Positions 17,807-26,540 of a stretch of 64,000 nt of DNA are shown piece after piece; within the stretch, counting starts at the first letter, position 1; the number at the start of each line of letters is the position of its first letter. The notes under the pieces are model-generated. The model was not told the origin of the DNA. It was given only the letters and a program-made list of their open reading frames with translations, and made no database searches. Source of the DNA: Oceanibacterium hippocampi (GTDB lineage: Bacteria; Pseudomonadota; Alphaproteobacteria; Sneathiellales; Sneathiellaceae); contig NZ_FWFR01000006.1 in assembly GCF_900172325.1 (NCBI RefSeq), positions 62,001 through 126,000 of the forward strand. Reading direction: 5' to 3'. The position numbers were made by a program, and so were the translations under genes.

Positions 17807-19507
17807 TCAACGGGCCTCGTGGTGGCCGGGTCGGGATCGTGCGATCGCCCGGCTCAGGATGATGACCGGGACGATGCCGGCGACGACAATGGCAAGCGCC
17901 GGTGCGGCGGCTTCCGCGAGACGCTCGTCGGAGGCCATCTCGAAGGCCTTCACGGCGAGCGTGTTGAAGCCGAACGGGCGCAGGATCAGGGTTGCCGGAA
18001 GTTCCTTCATCACGTCGACGAAGACCAGCATGGCCGCGGTCAGGAGGCCGCCCGAGATCATCGGCAGATGGATGCGGAACAGCATGCCGCGCGGCCGTTC
18101 ACCGAGGCTGCGCGCCGCCCGGTCCATGTTCGGCGTGACCTTGCCGAGGCTCGATTCGACGGTGTTGAAGGAAATCGCGAGGAAACGCGCGACATAGGCA
18201 AACAGCAGGGCGATCACGGTGCCGCTCAGGATCAGCCCGGTCGAGACCCCGAAGGTCGAGCGCATCAGTTCGTCGAGCCGGTTGTCGAACCAGGCGAAGG
18301 GCAGCATCACGCCGACCGCCATGACCGCGCCGGGGACCGCGTAGCCGATCGAGGCGACGCGGATCGCGACGCCGGTCGCCCGCCCCGGGCTGAGCCGCTG
18401 GGCATAGGCCAGCAGGACGCCGACCGCGACGGCGATCAGGGCGGCGGCGACGGCGACCGAGAGGGTCGAGCCGACCAACCGGAAATAATCGCCGACCAGC
18501 GGTGTACCCAGCGCCCAGTAAAGAAGCTGACCCGCCGGAACGACGAAGCCGAGCAGCACCGGCATGAGGCAGGCGACGAAGGCAAGCGCGGCCAGACCCG
18601 GCCGCAGGCGGGCCCGGCGAAGCGCCCGGTAGCGGCCGGACGTATGGTGGAAACGGGCCCGTCCCCTGCTCCAGCGCTCGACCAGCAGCAGCGCCATGAC
18701 AGCGAGCGTGAGCACGGCCGCGAGCTGGGTCGCGGCGGCGGTCTCGCCGAGCCCGATCCAGGTCCGGTAGATCCCGGTGGTGAAGGTATCGACGGCGAAA
18801 TACTGCACGGTGCCGAAATCGCCGACCGTTTCCATGAGCGCCAGCGCCAGCCCGGTGACGATCGCCGGGCGGGCGAGCGGCAGCGCCACCCGCCAGAAGC
18901 TGGCCACCGGGCCGAGACCCAGCGTGCGGCTGGTTTCCAGGGCGCAAACCGACTGTTCCATGAAGGCGGCGCGGCTCAGGATGTAGACATAGGGATAGAG
19001 CACGAGCCCGAGCATGACGGCGGCGCCCGGCAGGCTGCGGACCACCGGGAACCAGTAGTCGTTGCGGTCCCAGCCGAATGCCTCGCGCAGCCCCGACTGC
19101 ACCGGGCCGGCGAAATCCAGCAGGCCGGTGTAGGTATAGGCGATGATATAGGCCGGCATGGCGAGCGGCAGCAGCATCGCCCACTCGAAGACCCGCCGCC
19201 CCGGGAAGGCGCACATGGTCACCAGCCAGGCGGTGGTCACGCCCATCGTGAAGGTGAGCAGCGCGACGATCAGCGCCAGCATCGCCGTGTTGGCGACATA
19301 GCGCGGCAGCACGGTCGAGGCGAGATGGGCCCAGATCTCGCCGGCCGGCACGAACAGCGCGCCGAGCACGACGACGACCGGCACCGCGGCCAGCGCGGCG
19401 ACCAGGAAGGCGCCCACGGCAAGCATGCCCGTCCGGCCCCTGACCGGCTTCGGCCGGGCCGCGACGAGCCCGCCGGCCGGCACTGCCCCGGGGCCGCCGT
19501 TCAGCAT
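17807..19507 (-). CDS. Iron(III) ABC transporter permease (FbpB type, two MetI domains)
   Basis: 566 residues with about twelve membrane helices, made of two fused inner-membrane permease domains, as in FbpB/HitB. EAA-loop-like segments are seen in each half (ETSRTLGLGPVASFWRVALP and RAARSLGERPRGMLFRIHLP). It forms the channel for Fe(III) taken from a periplasmic binding protein. That binding protein is not encoded beside it, which is unusual. A Fur-like box lies 53 bases upstream. The pair interrupts the common scpB-tatA neighbourhood. Confidence 0.86.
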   Translation of the reverse strand: MLNGGPGAVPAGGLVAARPKPVRGRTGMLAVGAFLVAALAAVPVVVVLGALFVPAGEIWAHLASTVLPRYVANTAMLALIVALLTFTMGVTTAWLVTMCAFPGRRVFEWAMLLPLAMPAYIIAYTYTGLLDFAGPVQSGLREAFGWDRNDYWFPVVRSLPGAAVMLGLVLYPYVYILSRAAFMEQSVCALETSRTLGLGPVASFWRVALPLARPAIVTGLALALMETVGDFGTVQYFAVDTFTTGIYRTWIGLGETAAATQLAAVLTLAVMALLLVERWSRGRARFHHTSGRYRALRRARLRPGLAALAFVACLMPVLLGFVVPAGQLLYWALGTPLVGDYFRLVGSTLSVAVAAALIAVAVGVLLAYAQRLSPGRATGVAIRVASIGYAVPGAVMAVGVMLPFAWFDNRLDELMRSTFGVSTGLILSGTVIALLFAYVARFLAISFNTVESSLGKVTPNMDRAARSLGERPRGMLFRIHLPMISGGLLTAAMLVFVDVMKELPATLILRPFGFNTLAVKAFEMASDERLAEAAAPALAIVVAGIVPVIILSRAIARSRPGHHEAR

Positions 19508-19559
19508 CGCCGGGCCCCCGGGCGCCGCACGCTCACCGTGGCCGGCACCGACCTGTTAT

Positions 19560-19574
19560 TGATAATCGTTCGCA
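19560..19574. promoter_or_regulatory. Putative Fur/Irr-type iron box upstream of the ABC permease
   Basis: TGATAATCGTTCGCA agrees with 12 of 15 positions of the core Fur-box palindrome TGATAATCATTATCA. It lies 53 bases upstream of the start of an Fe(III)-type permease, a sensible position for iron repression. Whether Fur, Irr or another regulator binds cannot be decided from sequence. Confidence 0.5.
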
Positions 19575-19636
19575 TGAACTTCACACTAGGGTGCTACCGG
19601 CAAAACGGCAATCCTGCAATCCCGCTCAGGCTCCCT

Positions 19637-20296
19637 TCAGCGCATTTCATCGGGATCGTCCGCCTCGCCGAGCGGCGGGGCGAAGCCGTCATCATCGTCG
19701 CGCTCGTCGTCGTCACCGTCGGCCACCTCGTCCCGGTCGGGCGACGGCGGGGCATAGGCCGGCGGCGGATCGAGGTTGAGGAAGCCCGCCTGTTTCAGCT
19801 CCTCGACGCCCGGCAGGTCCTGCAGGCTTTCGAGGCCGAAATGCAGCAGGAAATCCTCGGTCGTGCCGTAGGTCAGCGGCCGGCCGGGGGTCTTGCGGCG
19901 GCCGCGCGGCTTGATCCAGCCGGCCTCGAACAGCACGTCCATCGTGCCCTTGCTCAGCCCGACGCCGCGGATATCCTCGATTTCCGAGCGTGTCACCGGC
20001 TGGTGATAGGCAATGATGGCGAGCGTCTCGACCGCCGCGCGGGAGAGCCGCCGGGTCTCCTGCCGATGTTCCTGCAGGAGGTGCCGCAGGTCCGGGGCGG
20101 TCAGGAAGGTCCAGCGCTCGCCGACCCGCACCAGGTTGACGCCGCGCCCGGCATATTGTGCGGTCAGCGCTTCGATCAGGGCCGGGAGGTCGGCCTCCTC
20201 CGGCAGGCGACGGGCCAGCGAGGCGGAGTCGAGCGGCACGACGGCAGCGAACAGCAGGGCTTCGAGGATCCGGAGATGTTCGGCATCGACGCTCAT
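19637..20296 (-). CDS. scpB: Segregation and condensation protein B
   Basis: 219 residues with two winged-helix domains: HLRILEALLFAAVVPLDSAS at the N-terminus and ALETLAIIAYHQP-type motif (VETLAIIAYHQPVTRSEIED), then GRPLTYGTTEDFLLHFGL. ScpB binds ScpA and the SMC complex in chromosome organisation. The ATG overlaps the scpA stop by four bases. The C-terminal 40 residues are acidic (run of Asp) and probably disordered. Confidence 0.94.
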   Translation of the reverse strand: MSVDAEHLRILEALLFAAVVPLDSASLARRLPEEADLPALIEALTAQYAGRGVNLVRVGERWTFLTAPDLRHLLQEHRQETRRLSRAAVETLAIIAYHQPVTRSEIEDIRGVGLSKGTMDVLFEAGWIKPRGRRKTPGRPLTYGTTEDFLLHFGLESLQDLPGVEELKQAGFLNLDPPPAYAPPSPDRDEVADGDDDERDDDDGFAPPLGEADDPDEMR

Positions 20297-21087
20297 TGCC
20301 GGGGTTCCGCCTTCTTCACGTGAATCGGACCGAAAGCCGTCCCCTGGCGCAGCTCCAGGCGGCCGTCCTTGACCATCTGCAGGCCGGCCAGCAGCGTCGA
20401 GGCGATCGCCGAGCGGCGGCTGAACGGATCGTCGGCAAGACCGGCCGGCAGGTAGGCCTGCAGCGTCGCCCAGTCGGGCAGCGAGCCGAGCAGCCGTTCG
20501 AGCCGGGCCAGCGCATCCTCGATCGAGTAGACGCGCTGACGGCGCAGCCGCACCGGATCGTCGATACCCTTCATCGCCTTGTTCTGGGCATAGGCGTGCA
20601 GCAGTTCGTAGAGCGAACATTCGTAGGCGCTTTCCCGGATCACCGTGATGCCCTCGGGGCGGCCACGGGCGAAGCGATCCTCGCCGAAACGCGGTTGCGC
20701 CATCAGCCGCGCGGCGACCGCCCGCATCGCCTCCAGGCGCTGCAGCTGGAAGGCCAGCCGGGCCGCCATCTCCTCGCCGCTCGGCCCCTCCTCCTGCGGC
20801 TCGGGCAGCAGCAGGCGCGACTTCAGGAAGGCGAGCCAGGCGGCCATGACCAGGTAATCGGCCGCGACCTCGATACGAATCCGGTGGGCCTGTTCGATGA
20901 AGGCCAGATACTGCTCGGCCAGGGCCAGGATCGAGATCCGCCGGAGATCGACCTTCTGGTCGCGGGCCAGCGCCAGCAGCAGATCGAGCGGCCCCTCGTA
21001 GCCTTCAAGGTCGAGGATCAGGCTCTCGCCGCCGGCCGGAAGGCCGTCGCGGGTCGCGCTCTCGAATTCGCTCTCGGTCGTCGTCAT
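20293..21087 (-). CDS. scpA: Segregation and condensation protein A
   Basis: 264 residues. LDLEGYEGPLDLLLALARDQ is the conserved ScpA N-terminus; ADYLVMAAWLAFLKSRLLLP follows. It is the kleisin that closes the SMC ring, with its N- and C-terminal helices contacting the two SMC heads. It overlaps scpB and lies 75 bases downstream of the M50 protease gene. Confidence 0.95.
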   Translation of the reverse strand: MTTTESEFESATRDGLPAGGESLILDLEGYEGPLDLLLALARDQKVDLRRISILALAEQYLAFIEQAHRIRIEVAADYLVMAAWLAFLKSRLLLPEPQEEGPSGEEMAARLAFQLQRLEAMRAVAARLMAQPRFGEDRFARGRPEGITVIRESAYECSLYELLHAYAQNKAMKGIDDPVRLRRQRVYSIEDALARLERLLGSLPDWATLQAYLPAGLADDPFSRRSAIASTLLAGLQMVKDGRLELRQGTAFGPIHVKKAEPRQ

Positions 21088-21161
21088 CGCTCGCCGTGAC
21101 GGGTTGTGGTGGCGCGGCCCCTGCCGGTGCGCCTCGTCATCAGTCTACTATGCCCCGCGCG

Positions 21162-21854
21162 TCAGCCAAATCCCGCTCCCCGCATCAGGAGGCCGGTAAC
21201 GCCGTCGACCAGTGGATGCAGGACCTGGCGGAAGATATCCAGGTCGAGGCCGACCGCGCCGCCGAGCAGCGGCAGCAGGATCAGCAGCCCGAGCAGGATC
21301 AGGATGCCGTAACGCTCGAGCCGGGCGAGCGGAAAGGCCAGCCGGTCCGGCAGCAGCCCGACCGCGACCCGGCCGCCATCGAGCGGCGGCAGCGGGATCA
21401 TGTTGAAGACCGCGAGCAGGACGTTGATCAGGATCGAGTTCCGCAGGTTGTAGAACACCCACTCCTGGGCCTCGCCCGGGAACAGCGGCAGCAGATGGAG
21501 CGCCAGCGCCGAGACGAAGGCGATCGCGAGATTGATCCCCGGCCCGGCCAGCGCCACCCAGACCATGTCGCGTCGCGGTTCATGCAGGCGCGCGAAATTG
21601 ACTGGCACGGGCTTCGCGTAGCCGAACAGGAAGGGCGACTTCAGCAACAGCAGAAGCGCCGGCAGCAGGATCGTCCCGAAGCGGTCGATATGGGCGAACG
21701 GGTTGAAGGTGACCCGGCCGAGCCGTTTCGCGGTGTCGTCGCCGAGCCGCCAGGCGACCCAGCCATGCGCCGCTTCGTGCAACGTGATCGCGATCAGCAG
21801 GGGCGCCACCCAGACGGAGACGGTGTAAAGGATCCGCGTCAGGTCGCCGTCCAT
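21162..21854 (-). CDS. Site-2-protease-like M50 membrane metallopeptidase
   Basis: 230 residues with five or six membrane helices. ITLHEAAHGWVA supplies the HExxH zinc site and NMIPLPPLDGGRV the third ligand, as in the small FtsH-independent M50B peptidases. The family cleaves membrane-bound substrates within the bilayer; the substrate here is unknown. The ATG at 21854 lies inside the end of nagZ (16-base overlap), so the two are co-expressed. The gene lies between nagZ and scpA, as often seen in alphaproteobacteria. Confidence 0.9.
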   Translation of the reverse strand: MDGDLTRILYTVSVWVAPLLIAITLHEAAHGWVAWRLGDDTAKRLGRVTFNPFAHIDRFGTILLPALLLLLKSPFLFGYAKPVPVNFARLHEPRRDMVWVALAGPGINLAIAFVSALALHLLPLFPGEAQEWVFYNLRNSILINVLLAVFNMIPLPPLDGGRVAVGLLPDRLAFPLARLERYGILILLGLLILLPLLGGAVGLDLDIFRQVLHPLVDGVTGLLMRGAGFG

Positions 21855-22891
21855 GAAATTCCTTCCAGTAGGGCGGCGAGTTCGGTCTGCACCGCCGCGA
21901 TGTCGAATTCGGTCGAGCGCCGGGTCAGGCGATAATCCTCGGCCGCCCGCACCCGCGCCGCCGCGGCCGCGTCGAGCGGCCGGATCGCGGCCGCGATGCC
22001 CTTCATCTCGCCAAGCTCGCCATTGCAGTGGAGCGCCAAGTCGCAGCCGGCATCGAGCGCCCGGGCGGCGCGTTCGGCAACCGTCCCCTCGAGCGCCTTC
22101 ATCGACAGGTCGTCGGTCAGAAGCAACCCGGAAAAGCCGATCCGCCCGCGGATCACGTCGGCGATCACGGTCGGCGACAGCGTTGCCGGCCGGTCGGGGT
22201 CGAGCGCCTCGAACAGGATGTGGCCGGTCATCCCGATCGGCAGGTGGGCCAGCCGCGCGAAAGGCAGGAAGTCGCTGTCCGCCAGTTCCGCGAGGCCGGC
22301 GTCGACTGCCGGCAGGGCATGATGGCTGTCGACCCGGGCCCGGCCATGGCCCGGCATGTGCTTGATCACCGGCAACACGCCCGCCGCGGCCAGCCCGCCG
22401 GCAACCGCCCGGCCAAGCGCCGCGACCGCCTCCGGATCGTCGGACAGCGCCCGGTCGCCGATCGCCGCCGTGGTTTCCGGGCGCGACAGGTCGAGCGCCG
22501 GCAGGCAATCGACGGTGATGCCGAGCCGCGCCAACTCGTCGCCGATCAGCCGGGCATTCAGGCCGGCGGCGCGCACCGCATCGATCCGGTCGCGTTGCCA
22601 GAGCCGCCCGAACACCGCCTGCGGCGGGGCGCTCCGCCAGTGCGGCGGGTGCAACCGGGCGACCCGGCCGCCTTCCTGGTCGATCAGGACCGGGGCGTCG
22701 TCACGGCCGACGCAATCGCGCAGATCGTCGACCAGCCGGCGCACCTGGTCCGGCGACTGGCAGTTGCGCTGGAACAGGATGAAGCCGACCGGGTCGGCCT
22801 CGGCGAAGAACGCGCGTTGAGCCGCGCCGAGCTCCGGACCGGCAACACCGAAGATCGCGGCGAGCTGCCGGCCCGCCTCAATCGCGGACAA
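21839..22891 (-). CDS. nagZ: Beta-N-acetylhexosaminidase (GH3, peptidoglycan recycling)
   Basis: About 350 residues. Motifs are LIDQEGGRVARL, VIKHMPGHGRARVDSHHALP (catalytic Asp/His loop) and LLTDDLSMKALEG with the nucleophile Asp. NagZ removes GlcNAc from anhydromuropeptides in the cytoplasm. I place the start at a TTG (22891) that overlaps the end of the SPOR gene; the exact start is uncertain because no ATG is near. It lies in the conserved SPOR-nagZ-scpAB order. Confidence 0.92.
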   Translation of the reverse strand: MSAIEAGRQLAAIFGVAGPELGAAQRAFFAEADPVGFILFQRNCQSPDQVRRLVDDLRDCVGRDDAPVLIDQEGGRVARLHPPHWRSAPPQAVFGRLWQRDRIDAVRAAGLNARLIGDELARLGITVDCLPALDLSRPETTAAIGDRALSDDPEAVAALGRAVAGGLAAAGVLPVIKHMPGHGRARVDSHHALPAVDAGLAELADSDFLPFARLAHLPIGMTGHILFEALDPDRPATLSPTVIADVIRGRIGFSGLLLTDDLSMKALEGTVAERAARALDAGCDLALHCNGELGEMKGIAAAIRPLDAAAAARVRAAEDYRLTRRSTEFDIAAVQTELAALLEGISWTAT

Positions 22892-23813
22892 CGAAACAGT
22901 CCAGCTTGCCGGCCTTGAAGCGGGCGCACAGCGCGTCGGCGCCATCCTTGTCGGCAAAGCCGCCGATCTGGATGCGGTAGCGCACGCCGCTGCCGCCGAC
23001 ATCGGCCCGGCGGATGCGGTGGCTTTCGCCCTTCAGCAATGCGCCATGGCGGGCGAGAAGCCGGTCCCAGCCATCCTTCGCAGCGGCCTCGCTCTGCAGG
23101 GAGGCGACCTGGACCCGGTAAAGCGGCGCGCCGTCCGCCGCCGGCGCGGTTTCCGCCACCGGCGCCTTGACCACGGGTGCGGGCGGGGCAACAGGCGCCG
23201 CAGCCGCTTGCGGCGCCTCGGGCTGGCTGGCCTCGTCCGCCGTCGTCCCGTGATCGGGCACGCTCTTGGCGATCAGTTCGGCGACCTTGTCGGCATTCTC
23301 CGGCGTCACTTCCTCGACCACGACTTTCGACGGCAGCCCGCCCTCGGCGCTTTCTGCCGCCTCACTGGCGGCCTCGGTACCCTCGGACGGCGGCGCGACC
23401 TGCCCGTCCGTCGTCGCGTCGTCCGCCCCGACCTCTGCCCCGGCTTCGGCGGTGCGGGCCTCCGGCTCGACCGGCGCCTCGGGCAGCGGCTCCTCGGGCG
23501 GCGGCAACAGCCGCTCGATCCGCGGCGGCTGCGCCCCGCCCTCGAGGCTCTCGAAGACCAGCTTGTCCCGGTTCGGCACGTCCATGCCGCCCGGGTCCTC
23601 CGGCGGAACCTTGATCGGGCCGGGCTCGGCCTTGACCAGCGGCGGCGTGATCCGCACGCCCTCGTCCGGCGCCTGCCTGAGGCTGAGCCACGCGCCGCCG
23701 CCGATGATCAGCGCCGCGGAAACGAGCGAGAGGGCAGCCGCGAGCTTGAGCCGGCCCTTGAGGCCCGGGTCCTCGACGTGCCTGCCGTCGTCATAATCGC
23801 TCTCGTCATGCAT
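22878..23813 (-). CDS. SPOR-domain inner-membrane protein
   Basis: 311 residues: a cytoplasmic N-terminus, one membrane helix (about 24-46), a long proline/alanine/glutamate-rich periplasmic linker, and a C-terminal SPOR domain (about 228-311, LYRVQVASLQSEAAAKDGW to CFVVRD). SPOR domains bind glycan strands lacking stem peptides at the septum. In alphaproteobacteria this gene normally follows argS directly; here it follows the shortened ArgS-like gene with a one-base overlap (TGATG). Confidence 0.9.
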   Translation of the reverse strand: MHDESDYDDGRHVEDPGLKGRLKLAAALSLVSAALIIGGGAWLSLRQAPDEGVRITPPLVKAEPGPIKVPPEDPGGMDVPNRDKLVFESLEGGAQPPRIERLLPPPEEPLPEAPVEPEARTAEAGAEVGADDATTDGQVAPPSEGTEAASEAAESAEGGLPSKVVVEEVTPENADKVAELIAKSVPDHGTTADEASQPEAPQAAAAPVAPPAPVVKAPVAETAPAADGAPLYRVQVASLQSEAAAKDGWDRLLARHGALLKGESHRIRRADVGGSGVRYRIQIGGFADKDGADALCARFKAGKLDCFVVRD

Positions 23814-24802
23814 CAGAACGCACTTTCCGTGGCCGTCATATCCAGCATCATCATGGCATCCGCGACAACATATCGAAATGCGCGCAAAAGGCCATGTCGC
23901 GTCGTCGTCAGCGCCGCCGGGTCGCGCACCGGACCGCCCTCGCCGATCATCGCGAGAAGCGTCCGGGCGAGCGCCAGGAGCGCCACCGGCAGGCGCTCCG
24001 GCTCGCCGGCAACGAGCGCCCCGGCGAGCACCCGGGGCCAGCCCGCAAGTTGCTTCATCAGGGCAAGCTCGTTGGCCGAGAAGACTGCCGCTCCGTCGCC
24101 GGACGGCATCGCCGCGCCGCCGAGCAGGCTTGCCGCGCGGGCATCGGCATAGGGCACGAGAAAGGCCGGATTATGGCGGCCGCGATCCGCGACGGCGGCA
24201 CGCAACTCATCGACGCCCGCCTCCGGCGGCTGGCCGAGCAGGTCGAGCGGCGTCAGGCCCGGCGGCAGGACCGGGACCGCGACCGGGCGGCCTGCCCCGC
24301 CGTGCAGACGGGCGAGATTGTCGAGCACCCGGCGCCGCACATCGCGGCGCAGAAGCGCCAGGGGGTGCGCCGGTCCGTCGGTCTCAGGCGGCATCGTAAC
24401 CGGCGCGGTGATCCGGGCACGCGGCATGCCGTCGAGCAGCCGCATGGTCTCGCGCAACCAGCAGGCGGCAGGAAGATGCAAGTTGAGATAGCCGGGCGCC
24501 ACGGCCTCCGGCCGGCCCGGGCCGCCGTCGGCGGTGAACCGATCGGCGATCGCGTCGGCGAGATCCATCGCCGCCATTCCGGCCTCTCCCGCGAGGCGGA
24601 GCGCCACCCGGCTGCTCAGGTCGCCGGCCCGGCCTGGACGCGACGGGCGGAAGCGCGCCTCGACCGAAACCGCCTCGCCGAGTCCGGGCAGCACGGCGGC
24701 CGTCGCCGCGCCCAGGCGGTCGTTCAGCGCGTCCAGATAGTCGCCCGCGACCACGCCCGCGCCACTCGCTCGAATTGACAACGGCGACCTTGCTCCATAC
24801 AT
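23813..24802 (-). CDS. ArgS-like protein lacking the catalytic domain (Add-1-like + DALR anticodon-binding domains)
   Basis: 329 residues against about 560-600 for arginyl-tRNA synthetase. Residues 20-115 resemble the ArgS N-terminal tRNA-binding domain (GDLSSRVALRLAGEAGM, VAPGYLNLHLPAACW). Residues 196-329 resemble the anticodon domain (HNPAFLVPYADARAASLL, ELALMKQLAGWPRVL, EPERLPVALLALARTL, LLRAFRYVVADAMMMLD). Between them only an ~80-residue proline-rich linker remains: the Rossmann core with HIGH- and KMSK-type motifs is absent. The frame is open throughout, so it is not a fresh pseudogene. It sits in the slot normally held by argS, upstream of the SPOR gene. It could bind tRNA-Arg or be an evolving remnant; a true argS must exist elsewhere. 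The ATG at 24802 avoids overlap with erpA. Confidence 0.75.
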   Translation of the reverse strand: MYGARSPLSIRASGAGVVAGDYLDALNDRLGAATAAVLPGLGEAVSVEARFRPSRPGRAGDLSSRVALRLAGEAGMAAMDLADAIADRFTADGGPGRPEAVAPGYLNLHLPAACWLRETMRLLDGMPRARITAPVTMPPETDGPAHPLALLRRDVRRRVLDNLARLHGGAGRPVAVPVLPPGLTPLDLLGQPPEAGVDELRAAVADRGRHNPAFLVPYADARAASLLGGAAMPSGDGAAVFSANELALMKQLAGWPRVLAGALVAGEPERLPVALLALARTLLAMIGEGGPVRDPAALTTTRHGLLRAFRYVVADAMMMLDMTATESAF

Positions 24803-24844
24803 CAGGGATGGTTGAAGAAATACCTTTTGGGAAAGTCTAGCCAG

Positions 24845-25201
24845 ATGAGTGACAACGGGCCAACGGGGATCGACATCCCGGTCAGCGTCTCGGCGCGCGC
24901 CGCCCGGCGTATCGCGGCCATTCTCGCCGCCGACGAGACGACGGACGCGAAACTGCGGGTCGCCGTGCAGGGCGGCGGCTGTTCCGGCTTCCAGTATGAC
25001 TTCAGCATCGAGGCTACCCAGAACGCCGACGACCTGGCGATCGAGCGCGACGGCGTGACCGTCCTGGTCGACCCGATCTCGCTGATGTACCTGGCCGGAT
25101 CGGAGATCGATTTCACCGAGGACCTGATCGGCGCCGCCTTCCGTATCCACAATCCGAACGCGACCGCGTCCTGCGGCTGCGGCTCCTCCTTCTCTATCTG
25201 A
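24845..25201 (+). CDS. erpA: Iron-sulfur cluster carrier of the IscA/ErpA family
   Basis: 118 residues from the ATG at 24845 (a TTG at 24812 would add 11). The A-type carrier cysteines are present: VQGGGCSGFQYDF and the C-terminal SCGCGSSF. It takes Fe-S clusters from the scaffold to apo-enzymes. It is divergent from the ArgS-like gene with only 42 bases between starts. In most relatives dgt stands between erpA and argS; here it does not. Confidence 0.9.
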   Translation: MSDNGPTGIDIPVSVSARAARRIAAILAADETTDAKLRVAVQGGGCSGFQYDFSIEATQNADDLAIERDGVTVLVDPISLMYLAGSEIDFTEDLIGAAFRIHNPNATASCGCGSSFSI

Positions 25202-25312
25202 TCCGCCGCTTCCGACGGCGCTACGCCGTGTAATCGACGGGCCGCCTGTGCTATCAGGATGGACGGTGCGCCGGCACCGATCGTCCGTTCTCCAGCAGAT
25301 ACAGCCTCAGCC

Positions 25313-26080
25313 ATGAAAATCGCCACCTGGAACGTCAATTCGGTCAAGGCGCGGCTGGAGTTGCTGCTCGACTATCTCCGCGAGGAAGCCCCCGACGTCG
25401 TCTGCCTGCAGGAACTCAAGTGCCAGGACGCGGGTTTCCCGGCGCTGGAGATCGAGGATCAGGGCTACAACATCGCCGTGCATGGCCAGAAGAGCTACAA
25501 CGGCGTCGCGATCCTGTCCAAGAGGCCGATCGAGGATGTCACGCGCGGCCTGCCCGGCGACGACAACGACGAACAGGCCCGCTACATCGAGGCGGTCATC
25601 GACGGAGTCCGTGTCGCCTCGATCTACCTGCCGAACGGCAACCCGGTGGACAGCCCGAAATTTCCCTACAAGCTTGCCTGGCTGGGTCGTCTGGAGGCCC
25701 ATGTCCAAACGCTTCTCGCCTACGAGGAGCCGTTCGTCCTGGCCGGTGACTACAATGTCATCCCGCAGGATATCGATTGCTACGATCCCGAGCTCTGGGC
25801 CAAGGACGCGCTCGGCCGGCCGGAGACCCGCGCCGCCTTCCGGCGCATCCTCAATCTCGGCCTGACGGAAGCCTTCCGGACGCTGCACAAGCGGCACGAC
25901 TATACCTTCTGGGACTACCAGCGGGGCGCCTGGGAACGCGACAACGGGCTCCGCATCGACCATCTGCTGCTGTCGCCGCAAGCGACCGACCGGCTGCTTG
26001 CCTGCGAGATCGACAAGCGGCCCCGGGCCAAGCCCCGGCCGTCCGACCACACGCCGATCTGGTGCGAACTTTCGGAATGA
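25313..26080 (+). CDS. xthA: Exodeoxyribonuclease III (AP endonuclease)
   Basis: 255 residues, EEP superfamily. It begins MKIATWNVNSVKARL, then LQELKCQD (metal-binding Glu), SIYLPNGNP, LAGDYNVIP and SDHTPIW (catalytic Asp/His). It cleaves at abasic sites in base excision repair. The ATG at 25313 coincides with the family start. It follows erpA by 111 bases. Confidence 0.94.
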   Translation: MKIATWNVNSVKARLELLLDYLREEAPDVVCLQELKCQDAGFPALEIEDQGYNIAVHGQKSYNGVAILSKRPIEDVTRGLPGDDNDEQARYIEAVIDGVRVASIYLPNGNPVDSPKFPYKLAWLGRLEAHVQTLLAYEEPFVLAGDYNVIPQDIDCYDPELWAKDALGRPETRAAFRRILNLGLTEAFRTLHKRHDYTFWDYQRGAWERDNGLRIDHLLLSPQATDRLLACEIDKRPRAKPRPSDHTPIWCELSE

Positions 26081-26090
26081 GCGGAACCGA

Positions 26091-26510
26091 ATGAACAAAG
26101 CCGGGAAAATCGAGGGCGGCTGCCTTTGCGGAGCGATCCGCCTCGAGGCGTCGGCAGACGCGCTCGGCTCGAATGTCTGCCACTGCAGTCTATGTCGCCG
26201 GGCCCATTCGGCGCCGGCAGTGCCATGGGTGACCGTGCGGCGGGAAGGCTTCCGATTCACCCAGGGCGAAGCGAAGAGCTACCGCTCGACGCCCGGGGCG
26301 GTGCGGCGTTTCTGCGGCGATTGCGGACAGCAGCTCACCTTCGAACTCGCGCGCAATCCCGGCTGGATCGATGTCGCCGCCCTGGCGCTCGACGATCCGG
26401 AGGCCTTTCCGCCGGATCACCAGATCTATCTCGCCAACAAGCTCGGCTGGATGGAGCCGTTGCCCGGCATGACCGGCTACAAGGGACCGCGAACCGGCGA
26501 GGAAGACTAG
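26091..26510 (+). CDS. GFA/CENP-V family zinc protein
   Basis: 139 residues with the cysteine pattern of glutathione-dependent formaldehyde-activating (Gfa-like) proteins: GGCLCGAIRLEA, CHCSLCRRAHSA and FCGDCGQQL, expected to bind two zinc ions. The family name comes from one member; the activity of this protein is not known. It starts ten bases after xthA and is probably cotranscribed. It converges on ilvD. Confidence 0.87.
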   Translation: MNKAGKIEGGCLCGAIRLEASADALGSNVCHCSLCRRAHSAPAVPWVTVRREGFRFTQGEAKSYRSTPGAVRRFCGDCGQQLTFELARNPGWIDVAALALDDPEAFPPDHQIYLANKLGWMEPLPGMTGYKGPRTGEED

Positions 26511-26540
26511 CCTCCGCGCCGGCGCGTCAGTCCTGTCGGC

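Noticed and set aside
24803-25150. N-terminal extension of the ArgS-like protein across erpA
   Set aside because: The extension is the antisense of erpA codons; the ATG at 24802 starts just before the ArgS-like homology.
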